The notes: generated by a model not told the origin, from the letters alone. A stretch of 64,000 bases of DNA from Bog-793 sp050013835 (GCA_050013835.1 JBEKEM010000003.1:62001-126000); one strand, 5' to 3'; shown: positions 44,887 to 54,139, numbered from the stretch's first letter. A program made the numbers and translations.

Positions 44887-46497
44887 GTGCGAAGAAGCAC
44901 CCCGGTTCGCGCCGCCTCGGCGCAGGAGCGACGCCTGGACCGCTGGCGGACGGCGCGTCGGGCGGTCGGTGTCGCCTTGGCCCCCTGGGCGCTCGCGTTC
45001 TTTCGTTCGCGACCGGGATCAGCCGCTTATCACGTCTTCTACGACATCGGGATCGGCTTCTTCGTCGTTTGCATCGCCGGCGTGATCGCCACGCGGCCCT
45101 CGGACTCAGACGGGACTGCTCGGCCAGCCGACGAACAGCCAGATCCGCCTCGTTCGGCTGACACCCGAGAAGAGGCGCGGCCGATCGATTCCTATGAGCG
45201 GACGCGCTGGGCCGAGGCGACGCTTCGGGCGCTAGCCGCGATCAGCCCCACCGGTGACGATCACGACGGGCCGGACATTGCCGTCCTCCGCGTCGGTGCC
45301 GCCGGGGTCGAGCTCCTCCTCCACGCGCCGTGTCCGGTCGCGCCGGCACCGTTTCGGGCCAGCGCCGGAGGCTTGGTCTGGTCGCTCGACCCGTCCGTCG
45401 AACTCGGGGATCTGATCGAGCTCGGCCGGGGCGTTCGGCTCTCGCCTGGCGCAGAGCCCGCACCGCTCGTCGAGATCGGCACCGACGAAGAAGGGAGCTA
45501 CTTCGCACGCGAAGCCGGCATCGTGACGCTCCGTCTCGACGACGAGGGGCCCGGGGAGCTCCACGACGAGCTCCTCTCGTTCGGTTCGGGTGATCGGCAG
45601 GCGACGTCGATGGGGCTGTTCGGTGCGCCGCTCGTCGTCGTCGAGCGTCGAGAGCACGTCCTTCTCGAGCCCTACGGCATCCCGCTCACCGCCTCGCCGG
45701 AGTCCTCCACACCGGCCGAGCCTCAACCGATCGAGGAGGTTCCGATCGAGTTAGTTCTCCGATCTGATCCCGAACCTGAAGATCTGGACGCGGTCGTCCT
45801 CGAAGGCTGCAACCCACGTGCGACTATTGACCGACCAACTCAGGTGCTGACCGTCCCGCCGGGACCGGTCGAGGTCCGGATCCTTCGCGAGCTTCCCGAC
45901 CTGGTCGGCGAGCTCCACGAGGAGCCGACTGCGGGTGCGGTCGAGTTCGTCGCCTATCTCGCGCTTCACGGCTACCGGGCGGCGCCATCACGCCTCAAGG
46001 AGATGCTCGGAACGCCGCGCTCGCAGGCCTCTCGTTCGAGCAAGACCGTCTGGACTTCGGCCGGCGCGGCCCGGCGCGCCCTCGGTCCCGATCTTGTCCC
46101 CGCCGCGTCGGGCAACCAGCTCTACCTGTTGTCGAAAGAGGTGAGCAGCGACTGGACACGCTTTCAGGCGCTCGTCGGCACCGCCCGGTCGGCCGCCTCC
46201 GATCCGGAGCGCCGGCGCGACGCCCTGGTCGGCGCCCTCGAGCTCGTGGACGGCGTTCCCGGGCTCGCCTCTCGACGCTTCACCTGGCTTGACAGCGAAG
46301 GTGTGCTCTCGAACATCGCCTTTGCGGTCGCGAACGCCGCCCGCGAGCTCGCGAACTTGGAGGCCGAGAGCGGCTCCGAAGAGCTCACTCGCTGGGCGAT
46401 CGCCAAGGCCCGCCCGCTCCTTCCCGACCTCGGTGAGCTCGAACACCAAGAGTCGAAGCTCGCCGGTACGCGTCTGCGCACACCGTCGCGTCGCTGA
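44887..46497 (+). CDS. Membrane-anchored BTAD/winged-helix-like protein
   Basis: A 536-aa protein if GTG 44887 is used (AAAGGA 8 bp upstream); the frame is open further upstream in a region antisense to the ardC gene. Two membrane segments (RAVGVALAPWALAFF and IGIGFFVVCIAGVIA) are near the N-terminus. The C-terminal third, YLALHGYRAAPSRLKEMLG, SKTVWTSAGAARRALG and SDWTRFQALVG...RFTWLDSEGV, is like the winged-helix plus BTAD part of SARP-type regulators found in actinobacterial conjugation loci. It would couple a membrane position to DNA or protein binding. The exact role is not known. Confidence 0.7.
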   Translation: MRRSTPVRAASAQERRLDRWRTARRAVGVALAPWALAFFRSRPGSAAYHVFYDIGIGFFVVCIAGVIATRPSDSDGTARPADEQPDPPRSADTREEARPIDSYERTRWAEATLRALAAISPTGDDHDGPDIAVLRVGAAGVELLLHAPCPVAPAPFRASAGGLVWSLDPSVELGDLIELGRGVRLSPGAEPAPLVEIGTDEEGSYFAREAGIVTLRLDDEGPGELHDELLSFGSGDRQATSMGLFGAPLVVVERREHVLLEPYGIPLTASPESSTPAEPQPIEEVPIELVLRSDPEPEDLDAVVLEGCNPRATIDRPTQVLTVPPGPVEVRILRELPDLVGELHEEPTAGAVEFVAYLALHGYRAAPSRLKEMLGTPRSQASRSSKTVWTSAGAARRALGPDLVPAASGNQLYLLSKEVSSDWTRFQALVGTARSAASDPERRRDALVGALELVDGVPGLASRRFTWLDSEGVLSNIAFAVANAARELANLEAESGSEELTRWAIAKARPLLPDLGELEHQESKLAGTRLRTPSRR

Positions 46498-46610
46498 TCC
46501 CGATCTGACGAAGAGCTCGCCCGACTCCGAACTGCCCCAAAGGGAGATCTCCATTCGACGCGTTCGCCGGACGCGAGCGCGACAGAGCCTTGAGCAGGGA
46601 GACGGTCTCC

Positions 46611-46740
46611 AATCGGGAGCTTGACCACCGACCGGGAGGTCCGTTCGGGAGCTCTCTTTCGAAAAGGGAGCCAAATCGGGAGCTTCTTCGGGAGGTCGAT
46701 TTCGAAAAGGGAGCCGAACCGGGAGCTTGTTTGGGAGCCG
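46611..46740 (+). repeat. Imperfect tandem repeats of TCGGGAGCTT/TTTCGAAAAGGGAGCC
   Basis: Unit one (46611-46672), unit two (46673-46715) and a partial third (46716-46740) share TCGGGAGCTT near the start and TTTCGAAAAGGGAGCC near the end (the latter twice). They lie in the 299-bp gap ahead of the transfer genes, in iteron-like arrangement. They may be regulatory sites for the transfer operon. Confidence 0.6.
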
Positions 46741-46765
46741 CCTCGCGCACACTTTCGCCGACCGC

Positions 46766-46777
46766 CCCCTATAGGGG
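46766..46777 (+). promoter_or_regulatory. CCCCTATAGGGG palindrome ahead of transfer operon
   Basis: A perfect 12-bp palindrome that ends 5 bp before the GAAGGAGG ribosome site of the next gene. The TATA core could overlap a -10 element, but the start codon is too near for a normal leader. A repressor site controlling translation or transcription is a reasonable guess. Confidence 0.4.
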
Positions 46778-46796
46778 CCGACGAAGGAGGACTTCA

Positions 46797-47207
46797 GTGC
46801 GACGACTGCAGCGCTCAGCGATTAATCCTCGTCCGCTCGCGATCGACAAGCGCGCAAGCGTCAAGCGCCGTCGCCTCGCCCGCCTGGGGCAGGCCGCCGC
46901 CGCGCTCCTCGTCGCGGGATGGGCCTTTCTTGTCATCGAGGGAACCGCCGTCGCCGTCTCGGCGAGCCCGGTCGCGCCGCCCGGGGCCAACGGTCTCCAG
47001 GACCTTTTGAACTGGACCCTCTACGGCGGGGCGATCGCCTGCGCAGGGACGGCGATGTTCGGCTTCGCCAAGATGGGGATCTCGCATTCCCAGCAGAGCT
47101 TCCAGGGCGCCAACCACGGCAAGTCGGTCGCGATCCTGGGGCTCCTCGGCGCCCTCGGCCTCGGGCTCACGCCGACGATCGTGAACGGCCTGACGGCGAT
47201 CCACTGA
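46797..47207 (+). CDS. DUF6112-like pilin/VirB2-type membrane protein
   Basis: A 136-aa protein with GTG 46797 after GAAGGAGG. A basic N-terminus leads to a signal-like helix (AAAALLVAGWAFLVIEG), then LLNWTLYGGAIACAGTAMFGF and HGKSVAILGLLGALGLGLTPTIVNGL, two more hydrophobic helices. This layout resembles small VirB2-like or DUF6112 proteins at the beginning of actinobacterial type IV secretion operons. It probably forms part of the conjugation channel or surface. The family call is by pattern only. Confidence 0.65.
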   Translation: MRRLQRSAINPRPLAIDKRASVKRRRLARLGQAAAALLVAGWAFLVIEGTAVAVSASPVAPPGANGLQDLLNWTLYGGAIACAGTAMFGFAKMGISHSQQSFQGANHGKSVAILGLLGALGLGLTPTIVNGLTAIH

Positions 47208-47208
47208 G

Positions 47209-48513
47209 ATGGCCGTCTCCTCCGCCCCGGTTCTCGCCTTTTTGGGGATCACGCTCAACCCGCTCACTCTCGCCAAGGACATCGCCAACGCCATCTTCTC
47301 GGCGGCCCTTGCCCTCTTCGGGCAGGGCGCCGCCTCGGTTGTCGGCGCGCTCTTGGGGTTCGTGAAGACGACGAGCGACCCGGTCTTCTCCGGGGGCTGG
47401 TGGTCGTCGTCGGGCATGGCGGTCTTCGAGCGGGTGCTCGCCGTCTCGGGGTCGCTTCTCGCCCTCGCCTTCATGTGCTCGATCATCACGGCGCTCCTCT
47501 CCGCCGACCACGGCCTCCTCGCCCGGGCCGCGCTCCGCCTCCCGATCGCCGTGCTCGAGATGGCGCTCCTGGTCGGGGTGACGGCGGCGCTCGTCTCGGC
47601 CTCAGACGAGATCTCGGCCGAGATCGCCAAGGGGGCGAGCGGCACACTCTCGACCTTCGTCTCGGGCGAGCTGGCCGGTGCGATTGCCGGGACGGGGATC
47701 GTCGGGCTGATCGCTGGCGGGCTCGTCATCCTCGCCGCCCTCGGCATCTGGGCGGAGCTCTTATGCCGGAGCGCCCTTATCTACTTGGCGGTGCTGGCGG
47801 GCCCGCTCATCTTCGCCGCGAGCGTCCACCCGTCGGCGGTCGGGCTCCGCCGTCGCTACGTCGAAGGAGGGCTCGCGCTCATCTGCTCGAAGATCGTCGT
47901 CGCTCTCGCCCTGGCGACCGGCTCGGCGATGCTCTCCGGTCTCGGGCACTCGTCCTCCTTCGCCGCCGCGACGGGCGCGCTTTTAGAGGCACTCGCCGTG
48001 TTGCTCGTCGCGTGCTTCGCGCCCTTCGTACTGCTCCGCCTTCTGCTCGGGGCAGAGGCGATCATCGCCGCCGAGGGCCTCGAGCGCCGTCCTGCCCGGG
48101 CGGCGCTCTCGGCGGTCGGTGCCGCTTCGTCGGTCGGCGGGTTCTCGTCGATGGCTCGCGGTCTCACCGGCGCCGGCGCGACACCGCCCGGAGGCGGGAG
48201 CCCCGGATCTCCCCCGACGGGCGCCTCGCCGTCGGGGCCGTCGTCCACGTCACCGCCGCGCGGCCCCACCTCGCCGCGTCCCGCTCCATCTCGTCCCTCG
48301 GAGTCCGAGGGCGCGGGAGCTCCCCGAGCGAGCTCACACGCCGCGGCCTCGCCACGGCCCGCGAGCTCGCACGCGCGCGCCTCCGACGCCTCTCCGACGA
48401 GCGCCTCGCCTGGAGTGCCACGGGACGCGACGCAACCCCGGCGGCGAGGCGACGACTTTCGGAGTCCGAACTCGACCGCGTCCTCAAAGAGATCTGCACA
48501 GGAGTGGCAATGA
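47209..48513 (+). CDS. TrbL/VirB6-like polytopic membrane protein
   Basis: A 434-aa protein starting 2 nt after the previous stop. Residues 1-310 hold about seven hydrophobic helices with small-residue loops (LAFMCSIITALLSA, IVGLIAGGLVILAALGIW, LLVACFAPFVLLRLLLG). The last 120 residues are a Pro/Ser/Gly-rich, probably cytoplasmic tail. The position upstream of the VirB4-like gene and this layout match the VirB6/TrbL channel component of conjugation systems in Gram-positive bacteria. It ends in an ATGA overlap with the next gene. Confidence 0.75.
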   Translation: MAVSSAPVLAFLGITLNPLTLAKDIANAIFSAALALFGQGAASVVGALLGFVKTTSDPVFSGGWWSSSGMAVFERVLAVSGSLLALAFMCSIITALLSADHGLLARAALRLPIAVLEMALLVGVTAALVSASDEISAEIAKGASGTLSTFVSGELAGAIAGTGIVGLIAGGLVILAALGIWAELLCRSALIYLAVLAGPLIFAASVHPSAVGLRRRYVEGGLALICSKIVVALALATGSAMLSGLGHSSSFAAATGALLEALAVLLVACFAPFVLLRLLLGAEAIIAAEGLERRPARAALSAVGAASSVGGFSSMARGLTGAGATPPGGGSPGSPPTGASPSGPSSTSPPRGPTSPRPAPSRPSESEGAGAPRASSHAAASPRPASSHARASDASPTSASPGVPRDATQPRRRGDDFRSPNSTASSKRSAQEWQ

Positions 48514-50018
48514 ACGACCCGGCCGCGGCGCGCCACTACCGCCTCACCCGTCCGAATGGACTCGGTTTCATTCACCGTCGTTCCGCGACGCAGTTCGCGA
48601 TCTGCTGTGCCGGGATCGGCCTCGGGCTCCTCGGCCTCGTCGTGACGGGCGTCGGGAGCGGCGGGCGCCTGGCGCTCGCCGGCGCCGGGGTGCTGCTCGT
48701 CGGAGCTGGTGCTGGTCGGACTCCGGGTGGAGAGGACCTCGTTGCGCTCCTCGGGCCGTTCGCGCGCTTCAGCGCGCGCCGAGCGACCGGTCGCCAGCGG
48801 TGGTCGGCCGCGCTCGCGCCGTGGCGCGGGGCCGGGGTCCCTCCCTTGTTCGCCGGCATCACCCTTTACGACTTCGATGCCGAGCGCGCCCTCGGTCGGA
48901 GCTCCGGACGGGTCGGCCTCATCGCCGATCGGGCAGACGCATCGCTCTCCCTCGTGCTTCGCATCCACGGCGAGGGGTTCCTCCTCGCCGACGCCGCGGA
49001 GAAAGACGCCCGGCTCGCCGCCTTCGGCGACGCGCTCGCGAGCCTCGCCCGCGAGGAGAGCCCGGTTTCCCGCGTCACCTGGTCCCAGCTCGTCGCGCCG
49101 GCCCCGCTCGACGGGCACTTCGCCTACCTCGCCCAGACGAGTCGCGCCGAGCCCGACGAGGCGATCGCCTCTTCGTACGGCGACCTCCTCGAAGACACCG
49201 CTCGGCGGGCGGTCTCCTCCGAAGTGCTCGTCACGCTCACCGTCGCCATCGGGCGCGCACGCCTGGGTCGCGGCGAGATGAGCGAGCGCTTGTCTTCGGC
49301 GATCGATCGCCTCCTCGAGGAGGCCGAGCTCTTCTCGACAGCCCTCGCCCGGGCGGGGCTCTTCGCCGTCGGCCCGCTGCCGGCCGGCGCGATCGCACGC
49401 GCGCTCCGAGACCGCCTCGACCCGACGGCCAGGCGTCACCTCGAGCGACGCGGGCGGAGTCTCTCTGACCTCGCCGGGCTCGTCACCCCGGAGAACGGAT
49501 TCCCGCTCTCGGTCGAGGAGCACCGGCGCTTCGTCTGGACCGACGGGAGCGTCCATCGGATGTTCCGCGTCGCCGAGTGGCCACGACTGTCTGTCCGCGC
49601 CGACTGGCTCGCCGGATTCCTCTGCGAACAGGACGTCACTCGGAGCTTCACGGCCATCTACACCCCGCTCGGACGCCGCCAGGCGCGCCGCCAGGCGCTG
49701 GCGGTGGCGACCCGTGTGGGCGCGAGCATCGACGAACGCGAGCTCAAGGGCCGGAGGGTCGGCGCCGAGGAGCGTCGCGCCCAGCTCGCCGCCGAGGCCC
49801 TCGACGAGGAGCTCGAATCCGGCGCCGAGATGGAGCTCGTCGTCGGTCTCGTCGACGTCACCGCCGAGAGTCCGGACGAGCTCGACGGACAGTGCGAGCG
49901 CACGTGCCAGTCGGCGGCGAACGTCGGCATGGAGCTCCGCTCCCTCGACCTCCGCCATGCCGAAGCACTCGTCGCCGCGCTCCCCCTCGGCCGTGTCGTC
50001 CCGGGACGGGCACGATGA
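48510..50018 (+). CDS. SCO6880-like conjugation protein (VirB4 N-terminal type)
   Basis: A 502-aa protein starting at ATG 48510 with AGGAG upstream. Two N-terminal hydrophobic helices (FAICCAGIGLGLLGLVVTG and LALAGAGVLLVGAGAG) are PrgI-like. The rest is soluble: GRVGLIADRADASLSLVLRIHGEGFLL, then ITLYDFD and the TRSFTAIYTPLG segment. This resembles SCO6880 proteins, which form the partner of the VirB4-like ATPase in actinomycete conjugation. The next gene starts in a 4-bp overlap and supplies the ATPase, so the VirB4 function seems split into two chains. Confidence 0.75.
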   Translation: MNDPAAARHYRLTRPNGLGFIHRRSATQFAICCAGIGLGLLGLVVTGVGSGGRLALAGAGVLLVGAGAGRTPGGEDLVALLGPFARFSARRATGRQRWSAALAPWRGAGVPPLFAGITLYDFDAERALGRSSGRVGLIADRADASLSLVLRIHGEGFLLADAAEKDARLAAFGDALASLAREESPVSRVTWSQLVAPAPLDGHFAYLAQTSRAEPDEAIASSYGDLLEDTARRAVSSEVLVTLTVAIGRARLGRGEMSERLSSAIDRLLEEAELFSTALARAGLFAVGPLPAGAIARALRDRLDPTARRHLERRGRSLSDLAGLVTPENGFPLSVEEHRRFVWTDGSVHRMFRVAEWPRLSVRADWLAGFLCEQDVTRSFTAIYTPLGRRQARRQALAVATRVGASIDERELKGRRVGAEERRAQLAAEALDEELESGAEMELVVGLVDVTAESPDELDGQCERTCQSAANVGMELRSLDLRHAEALVAALPLGRVVPGRAR

Positions 50019-51403
50019 GCTCCGTCGCCCGCCTCATCGACGGTCGTCACGGACAAAGAGCCATGCTCGGCGACCAGGCTTCGTCGGCAGGAAAGCCCCG
50101 CGTGCTGCGCCTCGGAAGACAGCAGATGACGACGGCGCAGTGCTGCTCGCTCTATCCCTTCCAGGCCGACTTCGGGCTCGGACCCCGCGGCATCCTCATC
50201 GGCACGACCTGGCCGTCAGGCGCGCTCTACTACTACGACCCGTTCGCCCTCTACGCCGACGGCGCGCTCGACAACCCGAACGTGATGGTCTTCGGCGAGC
50301 CCGGGAGCGGGAAGTCCGCCGCCGTGAAGTGCCTCCTCGCCCGGCACGTCGGACTACTGGGACGGGGAGGTGTCGGCCGGCAGGCCTTCGTCGTCGACCC
50401 GAAGCGGGAGTACGAAGGGCTCGCCGAGGCGCTCTCGATGACCCGGCTCGAACTTCGCCCCGGCGGGCCGCACGCGATGAACCCGCTCGGGACCGTGCCG
50501 GGTTCGACAGAGACCGCTGCCGAGCGACTCCTCCGCCGCCACCACCTGATGGCGGCGCTCCTCGCTTCGCTGGCGGGACACGGCCTCGACCGGGCGGAGG
50601 ACGCGGTCCTGGGCTGGGCGCTCGAAGCGATCGGTGCCGCCGAGGAGAACCGCCCGAGCGAGAAGAGCACCTCGCTCACCGATCTCGCCGCGTTGCTCGA
50701 GTCGCCCACCGAGGAGATGGCGGCGCGCGGGGCAACCTCGCGCCGTGAGCTCGAGCTCCTCGCGCGACCGCTCTGGTTGCTTCTTGACAAGCTCGTCCGG
50801 CGCGATCTCGCCGGCATGTTCGACGGGCGCGAGGCGCTCGGTGGGATCGCCGCCGCCGGGACCGGCATCGTCTTGGACGTCTCGGCGGTGTTCTCGGACA
50901 AGGCGCTCCTCCGCCTGGTCATGCTCGCCGCGATCTCGGTCCTCCAGGCCTGCTACCTCGTCGGCGACGCGAACGACGAGTGGTCGGTGCCGCGGCGCTT
51001 CTTCGTCGTCGACGAGTGCTGGTCTCTTCTGGGCCAGGACGAGGCGGCGCGCTTCTTACAGGAAAACTGGAAGCTCGCCCGGGCCCGCGGCGTCGCCAAC
51101 GTCGCCGTCTGCCACCGGGTCACCGACCTCGGCGCGCAGGCCGACAGCGCGTCCGCGACCTCGAAGATCGGCGACGGTCTCATCGCCGACACCCAGACGC
51201 AAGTTCTCTTCCGCACCTCTTCCCATGTCCTCGCCGAGACGCAGCGCTCGCTCGGGCTTTCTTCTCCCGAGGCCGAGATGCTCTCTCGCCTGCCGAAGGC
51301 GACCGCCCTTTGGAGAGTCCGCGGACGTTCGGCGTTCGTCCGCCACGTCCGCAGCCCCTACGAGGAGACCTTCACCGACACCGACGCGAGGTTGTCCGGA
51401 TGA
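50015..51403 (+). CDS. VirB4-like conjugation ATPase
   Basis: A 462-aa ATPase starting at ATG 50015. Walker A is VFGEPGSGKSAAVK (about residues 91-104), AFVVDPKREYEGLAEAL follows, Walker B is RRFFVVDECWSLL, and the arginine/sensor region is VANVAVCHRVTDLG. It has no membrane segment. It powers assembly or substrate transfer of the type IV secretion machine. It is shorter than typical VirB4 because the N-terminal part is probably in the upstream SCO6880-like protein. The stop overlaps the coupling-protein start. Confidence 0.88.
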   Translation: MSSVARLIDGRHGQRAMLGDQASSAGKPRVLRLGRQQMTTAQCCSLYPFQADFGLGPRGILIGTTWPSGALYYYDPFALYADGALDNPNVMVFGEPGSGKSAAVKCLLARHVGLLGRGGVGRQAFVVDPKREYEGLAEALSMTRLELRPGGPHAMNPLGTVPGSTETAAERLLRRHHLMAALLASLAGHGLDRAEDAVLGWALEAIGAAEENRPSEKSTSLTDLAALLESPTEEMAARGATSRRELELLARPLWLLLDKLVRRDLAGMFDGREALGGIAAAGTGIVLDVSAVFSDKALLRLVMLAAISVLQACYLVGDANDEWSVPRRFFVVDECWSLLGQDEAARFLQENWKLARARGVANVAVCHRVTDLGAQADSASATSKIGDGLIADTQTQVLFRTSSHVLAETQRSLGLSSPEAEMLSRLPKATALWRVRGRSAFVRHVRSPYEETFTDTDARLSG

Positions 51404-53208
51404 CACGGGCGCGAGGAGACGAACTCGACGGCACGGCGAGGCTCCCGAAAGACGCCGTTGGCCTTGGCATCGCGCTCGTCGGGTTCGCCCTCGCGATTCT
51501 CACGGCGGACGTCGCGCGCGGTGTCGCGCTCGGAATCCACGGAGGCGGTTTCGGGCTCCTCTCGGTCGGTTCGTCAGCGCGCTTTCTCGTTCAGAGTCTC
51601 ACGGGGCCGGGCGAACTCGATCCGGTGACAGCTCGGCGCGGCGCCTCCCTCGACGCGCCCGTCTACTGGGCGGTCTTCGGCGTCCTCCTTGTGATCGCGA
51701 TCGTCGCGAGCGGTTTCCTCCTCTGTGCCGTGGGACGCGGCGCGAATGCTTCGGACGGGTTCGCCTCGCGATCAGAGCTCACGGCGGTGGCGGGCGTCGA
51801 CGCGGTCAAACGCCAAGCGGCGATCACCCGTCCGTCGCTCACTCCGAAGGAGCTGACACGCGAACAGGTCGGCTATCCCCTCGGCATCTCTCGCCGACCT
51901 CGCGGGGTGGAGCTCGTCGCCTCCTGGGAGACCTCGCTCGAGCTCGTCGCTCCCCCAGGCGGCGGAAAGACCTTGCGGGTCCTCGCCCGCATCCTCCGCC
52001 AGCACCCGGGCCCGTGCCTCGCGACGGCGACGAAGCCCGACCTCTACGAGGTGAGCGCCAAGGCGCGCGAACGCCTCGGCCCAGTGTTCGCCCTCGACCC
52101 GGACCGTCTCGCACCAGCGGCCAAGCCGCTTCGTTGGTCGCCGGTCGTCGGCTGTGAGGACTCGGCCGTCGCCGAGCGTCGCGCCGGCGCGCTCGTCGCG
52201 ACCGCGGGCGAGGCAGGCGATCTCCGTTCGGCGAGCTTCTTCCGCCGCTCGGCCATCACCGTCCTTGGCGCCTACCTCCACGCCGCGGCCCTCGACGGCG
52301 CGACGATCGCCGACGTCGTCACCTGGGCCGGCAGTCCCTCCGACCCGGCGCCGCTTCGCATCCTCTCCGAGCACCTCGACGGGCGGGTCGACTGGGGGGC
52401 GCGGCTCCACCAGCACACCTCTGGCGCCGCAGAGACGACGTCGGGGGTGATGCGCTCGGTCGACCTCGCCCTGGCGCCGTTCCAACACGACGAGGTGCTC
52501 GAGCGCTGCGCCGTCGATGCCGAACACTCCTTCGACATCACCGCGGCGCTCTCGTGTCCGACGACGATCTACGCGCTGGCAAAGGACCGGGGGTCGGCCT
52601 CCGCCGGCGCGGGTCCGCTCATCACCGCGTTCTGCGACGAGCTCGTCGTCGAAGCAGAGCGTGAAGCGACGAAGCGTCCCGGCCGCCGGCTTGATCCACC
52701 GCTCCTCGCCCTGCTGGACGAGGCACCTTCAATCGTCCCGCTTCCAAGTTTGCCGAACCTCGTCGCCGACGGGCGAGGCCGCGGCATCACGACGGTGCTG
52801 TCGATGCAGTCGTTCTCCCAGGCGACCGCGCGCTGGGGATCGACCGGCGCGGCGACGATCCGCAATGCCGCGACCGTGACCGCGGTCTTCGGCGGGTTGT
52901 CGGTGGCCTCGGACCTCGAGGAGCTCTCGCGCCTCTCGGGCACCCGACGGGTGCCGCGTCGATCGTTCAACGAAGGATCGACGGGAGACCGGACGAGCGT
53001 CTCGACCTCGCCGGTCGACGAGGCCGTCCTCACACCCTCGGAGATCCACACGCTCGGCGAAGGCGAGTTGCTGCTCTTCTGGGGGCGGCTGCGACCGGTG
53101 CTCGCCTACGCGCCCGGCACCTGGGAGGGGAAGGACGCGCAACTGATCGCAGCAGACGAAGCCGCGGCGAAAGCCGCCAACGACCAAGAGAGAGGAACTC
53201 GCCCGTGA
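51400..53208 (+). CDS. VirD4/TraG-type coupling protein
   Basis: A 602-aa protein with two N-terminal membrane helices (VGLGIALVGFALAILTADV and VYWAVFGVLLVIAIVASGFLLC). Walker A is LVAPPGGGKTLRVLA, Walker B LLALLDEAPSIVPLPSLP, and ITTVLSMQSFSQA is the typical downstream TraG/VirD4 motif. It recruits the relaxase-DNA complex to the secretion channel. It is in an ATGA overlap with the VirB4-like gene and a GTGA overlap with the next gene. Confidence 0.9.
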   Translation: MTRARGDELDGTARLPKDAVGLGIALVGFALAILTADVARGVALGIHGGGFGLLSVGSSARFLVQSLTGPGELDPVTARRGASLDAPVYWAVFGVLLVIAIVASGFLLCAVGRGANASDGFASRSELTAVAGVDAVKRQAAITRPSLTPKELTREQVGYPLGISRRPRGVELVASWETSLELVAPPGGGKTLRVLARILRQHPGPCLATATKPDLYEVSAKARERLGPVFALDPDRLAPAAKPLRWSPVVGCEDSAVAERRAGALVATAGEAGDLRSASFFRRSAITVLGAYLHAAALDGATIADVVTWAGSPSDPAPLRILSEHLDGRVDWGARLHQHTSGAAETTSGVMRSVDLALAPFQHDEVLERCAVDAEHSFDITAALSCPTTIYALAKDRGSASAGAGPLITAFCDELVVEAEREATKRPGRRLDPPLLALLDEAPSIVPLPSLPNLVADGRGRGITTVLSMQSFSQATARWGSTGAATIRNAATVTAVFGGLSVASDLEELSRLSGTRRVPRRSFNEGSTGDRTSVSTSPVDEAVLTPSEIHTLGEGELLLFWGRLRPVLAYAPGTWEGKDAQLIAADEAAAKAANDQERGTRP

Positions 53209-53810
53209 GCACGATTATCGAGGCGACAATCGTCGACCCGGCAGAACGGGACGAGGTGCCGAGGTGCTGGACCAGCGAGGCTCGGGGGTTCGCCGGCAGG
53301 TTCAGCTTCTCCTCGGCGACCCGGCCGTGGAACTGGATGGAGCTCGACGCCGAGGATGCCGACAAGCTCTTCGCGCTCCTCTCGGGCTTTGTCGCCTACT
53401 TCAACGCCCGCTACGGCCAGTGCCCCGAGCAGCGGATCCCGCCGTGCTGGGCGGAGCACGGCGCGCTCGTCGAGGAGCTGACGACGCTCTTCTGGGCGCG
53501 CTGGCACGCCTTCGAGTCGCCGCACGCTTCGATCGGCGGCGCGCAGTACTGGCACAGCTATACCCTTCCCTCCTTCTACGAGCGGATGCGCGGCTGGCTC
53601 GGCAACGGGCTCGTCGCCTGCCAGCACGGGCACCACCGCGACGTCGAGGATCGGCCGGTCGGAACGGCGCGGGCCTGGGAGCTCCGCACTGAGGTCATCG
53701 CGTCGCTCGACTTCGTACGACGAACCACGAGCCCACGCTCAGCGAAGGATGCCGACAGCCCCACGGGGGTCGTCGTCGCGTTCTTGGGTAAAGAAGAGGA
53801 ACGACGATGA
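53205..53810 (+). CDS. Hypothetical 201-aa protein (possibly DUF4913-like)
   Basis: Starts at GTG 53205, overlapping the coupling-protein stop. The centre has SGFVAYFNARYGQCPEQRIPPCWAEH then LTTLFWARWHAFE, and SYTLPSFYERMRGWLG; a tryptophan-rich region with a CW..EH pattern resembles DUF4913 proteins of actinobacterial mobile elements. No catalytic motif is seen. It is cotranscribed with the transfer genes. Confidence 0.6.
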   Translation: MSTIIEATIVDPAERDEVPRCWTSEARGFAGRFSFSSATRPWNWMELDAEDADKLFALLSGFVAYFNARYGQCPEQRIPPCWAEHGALVEELTTLFWARWHAFESPHASIGGAQYWHSYTLPSFYERMRGWLGNGLVACQHGHHRDVEDRPVGTARAWELRTEVIASLDFVRRTTSPRSAKDADSPTGVVVAFLGKEEERR

Positions 53811-54139
53811 GCCAAGTCGTTCGTCCGGAACGGACCAGTCAGAAGGTCGCCCGGTCACTGCTCGAGCTCGCCGCGGCGCTAACGGATGAGGACACGGATC
53901 TGCTGAACGTGCCGGCAGTTCCCTCAGAAGCAGATGACGGCCACGCGCACGGTATCGGCGTGGGAAGCAACCATGGGCCGGAGCGACTCACGCTCACCGT
54001 CGAGGAGGCGGCGCGATCACTCGGAGTGTCGCGTGCGCATGCTTACGAGCTCGCGGCTCGGGGGGAGATCCCAACGCTCCGCCTCGGAAGGAGAATCCTC
54101 GTTCCGCGGGAGGCACTTGTCCGGATGATGTGTCGCTGA
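53807..54139 (+). CDS. Excisionase-like helix-turn-helix protein
   Basis: A 110-aa protein in ATGA overlap with the gene before. Residues 60-110 are the MerR/excisionase-type HTH (LTVEEAARSLGVSRAHAYELAARGEIPTLRLGRRILVPREAL). The N-terminal half is acidic and not assigned. It may act as excisionase for the integrase at 62243 or regulate the transfer operon, of which it is the last gene. Xis genes usually lie beside int; here they are 8 kb apart. Confidence 0.75.
   Translation: MSQVVRPERTSQKVARSLLELAAALTDEDTDLLNVPAVPSEADDGHAHGIGVGSNHGPERLTLTVEEAARSLGVSRAHAYELAARGEIPTLRLGRRILVPREALVRMMCR

Noticed and set aside
43755..45161. Plus-strand frame of 468 codons opposite ardC
   Set aside because: ArdC motifs (HExxH, ssDNA-binding domain) and a strong ribosome site are on the minus strand; the plus frame has no domain.
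47856..49958. Minus-strand frame of 700 codons across the transfer genes
   Set aside because: It covers parts of two well-supported plus-strand genes and has charged low-complexity sequence without motifs.
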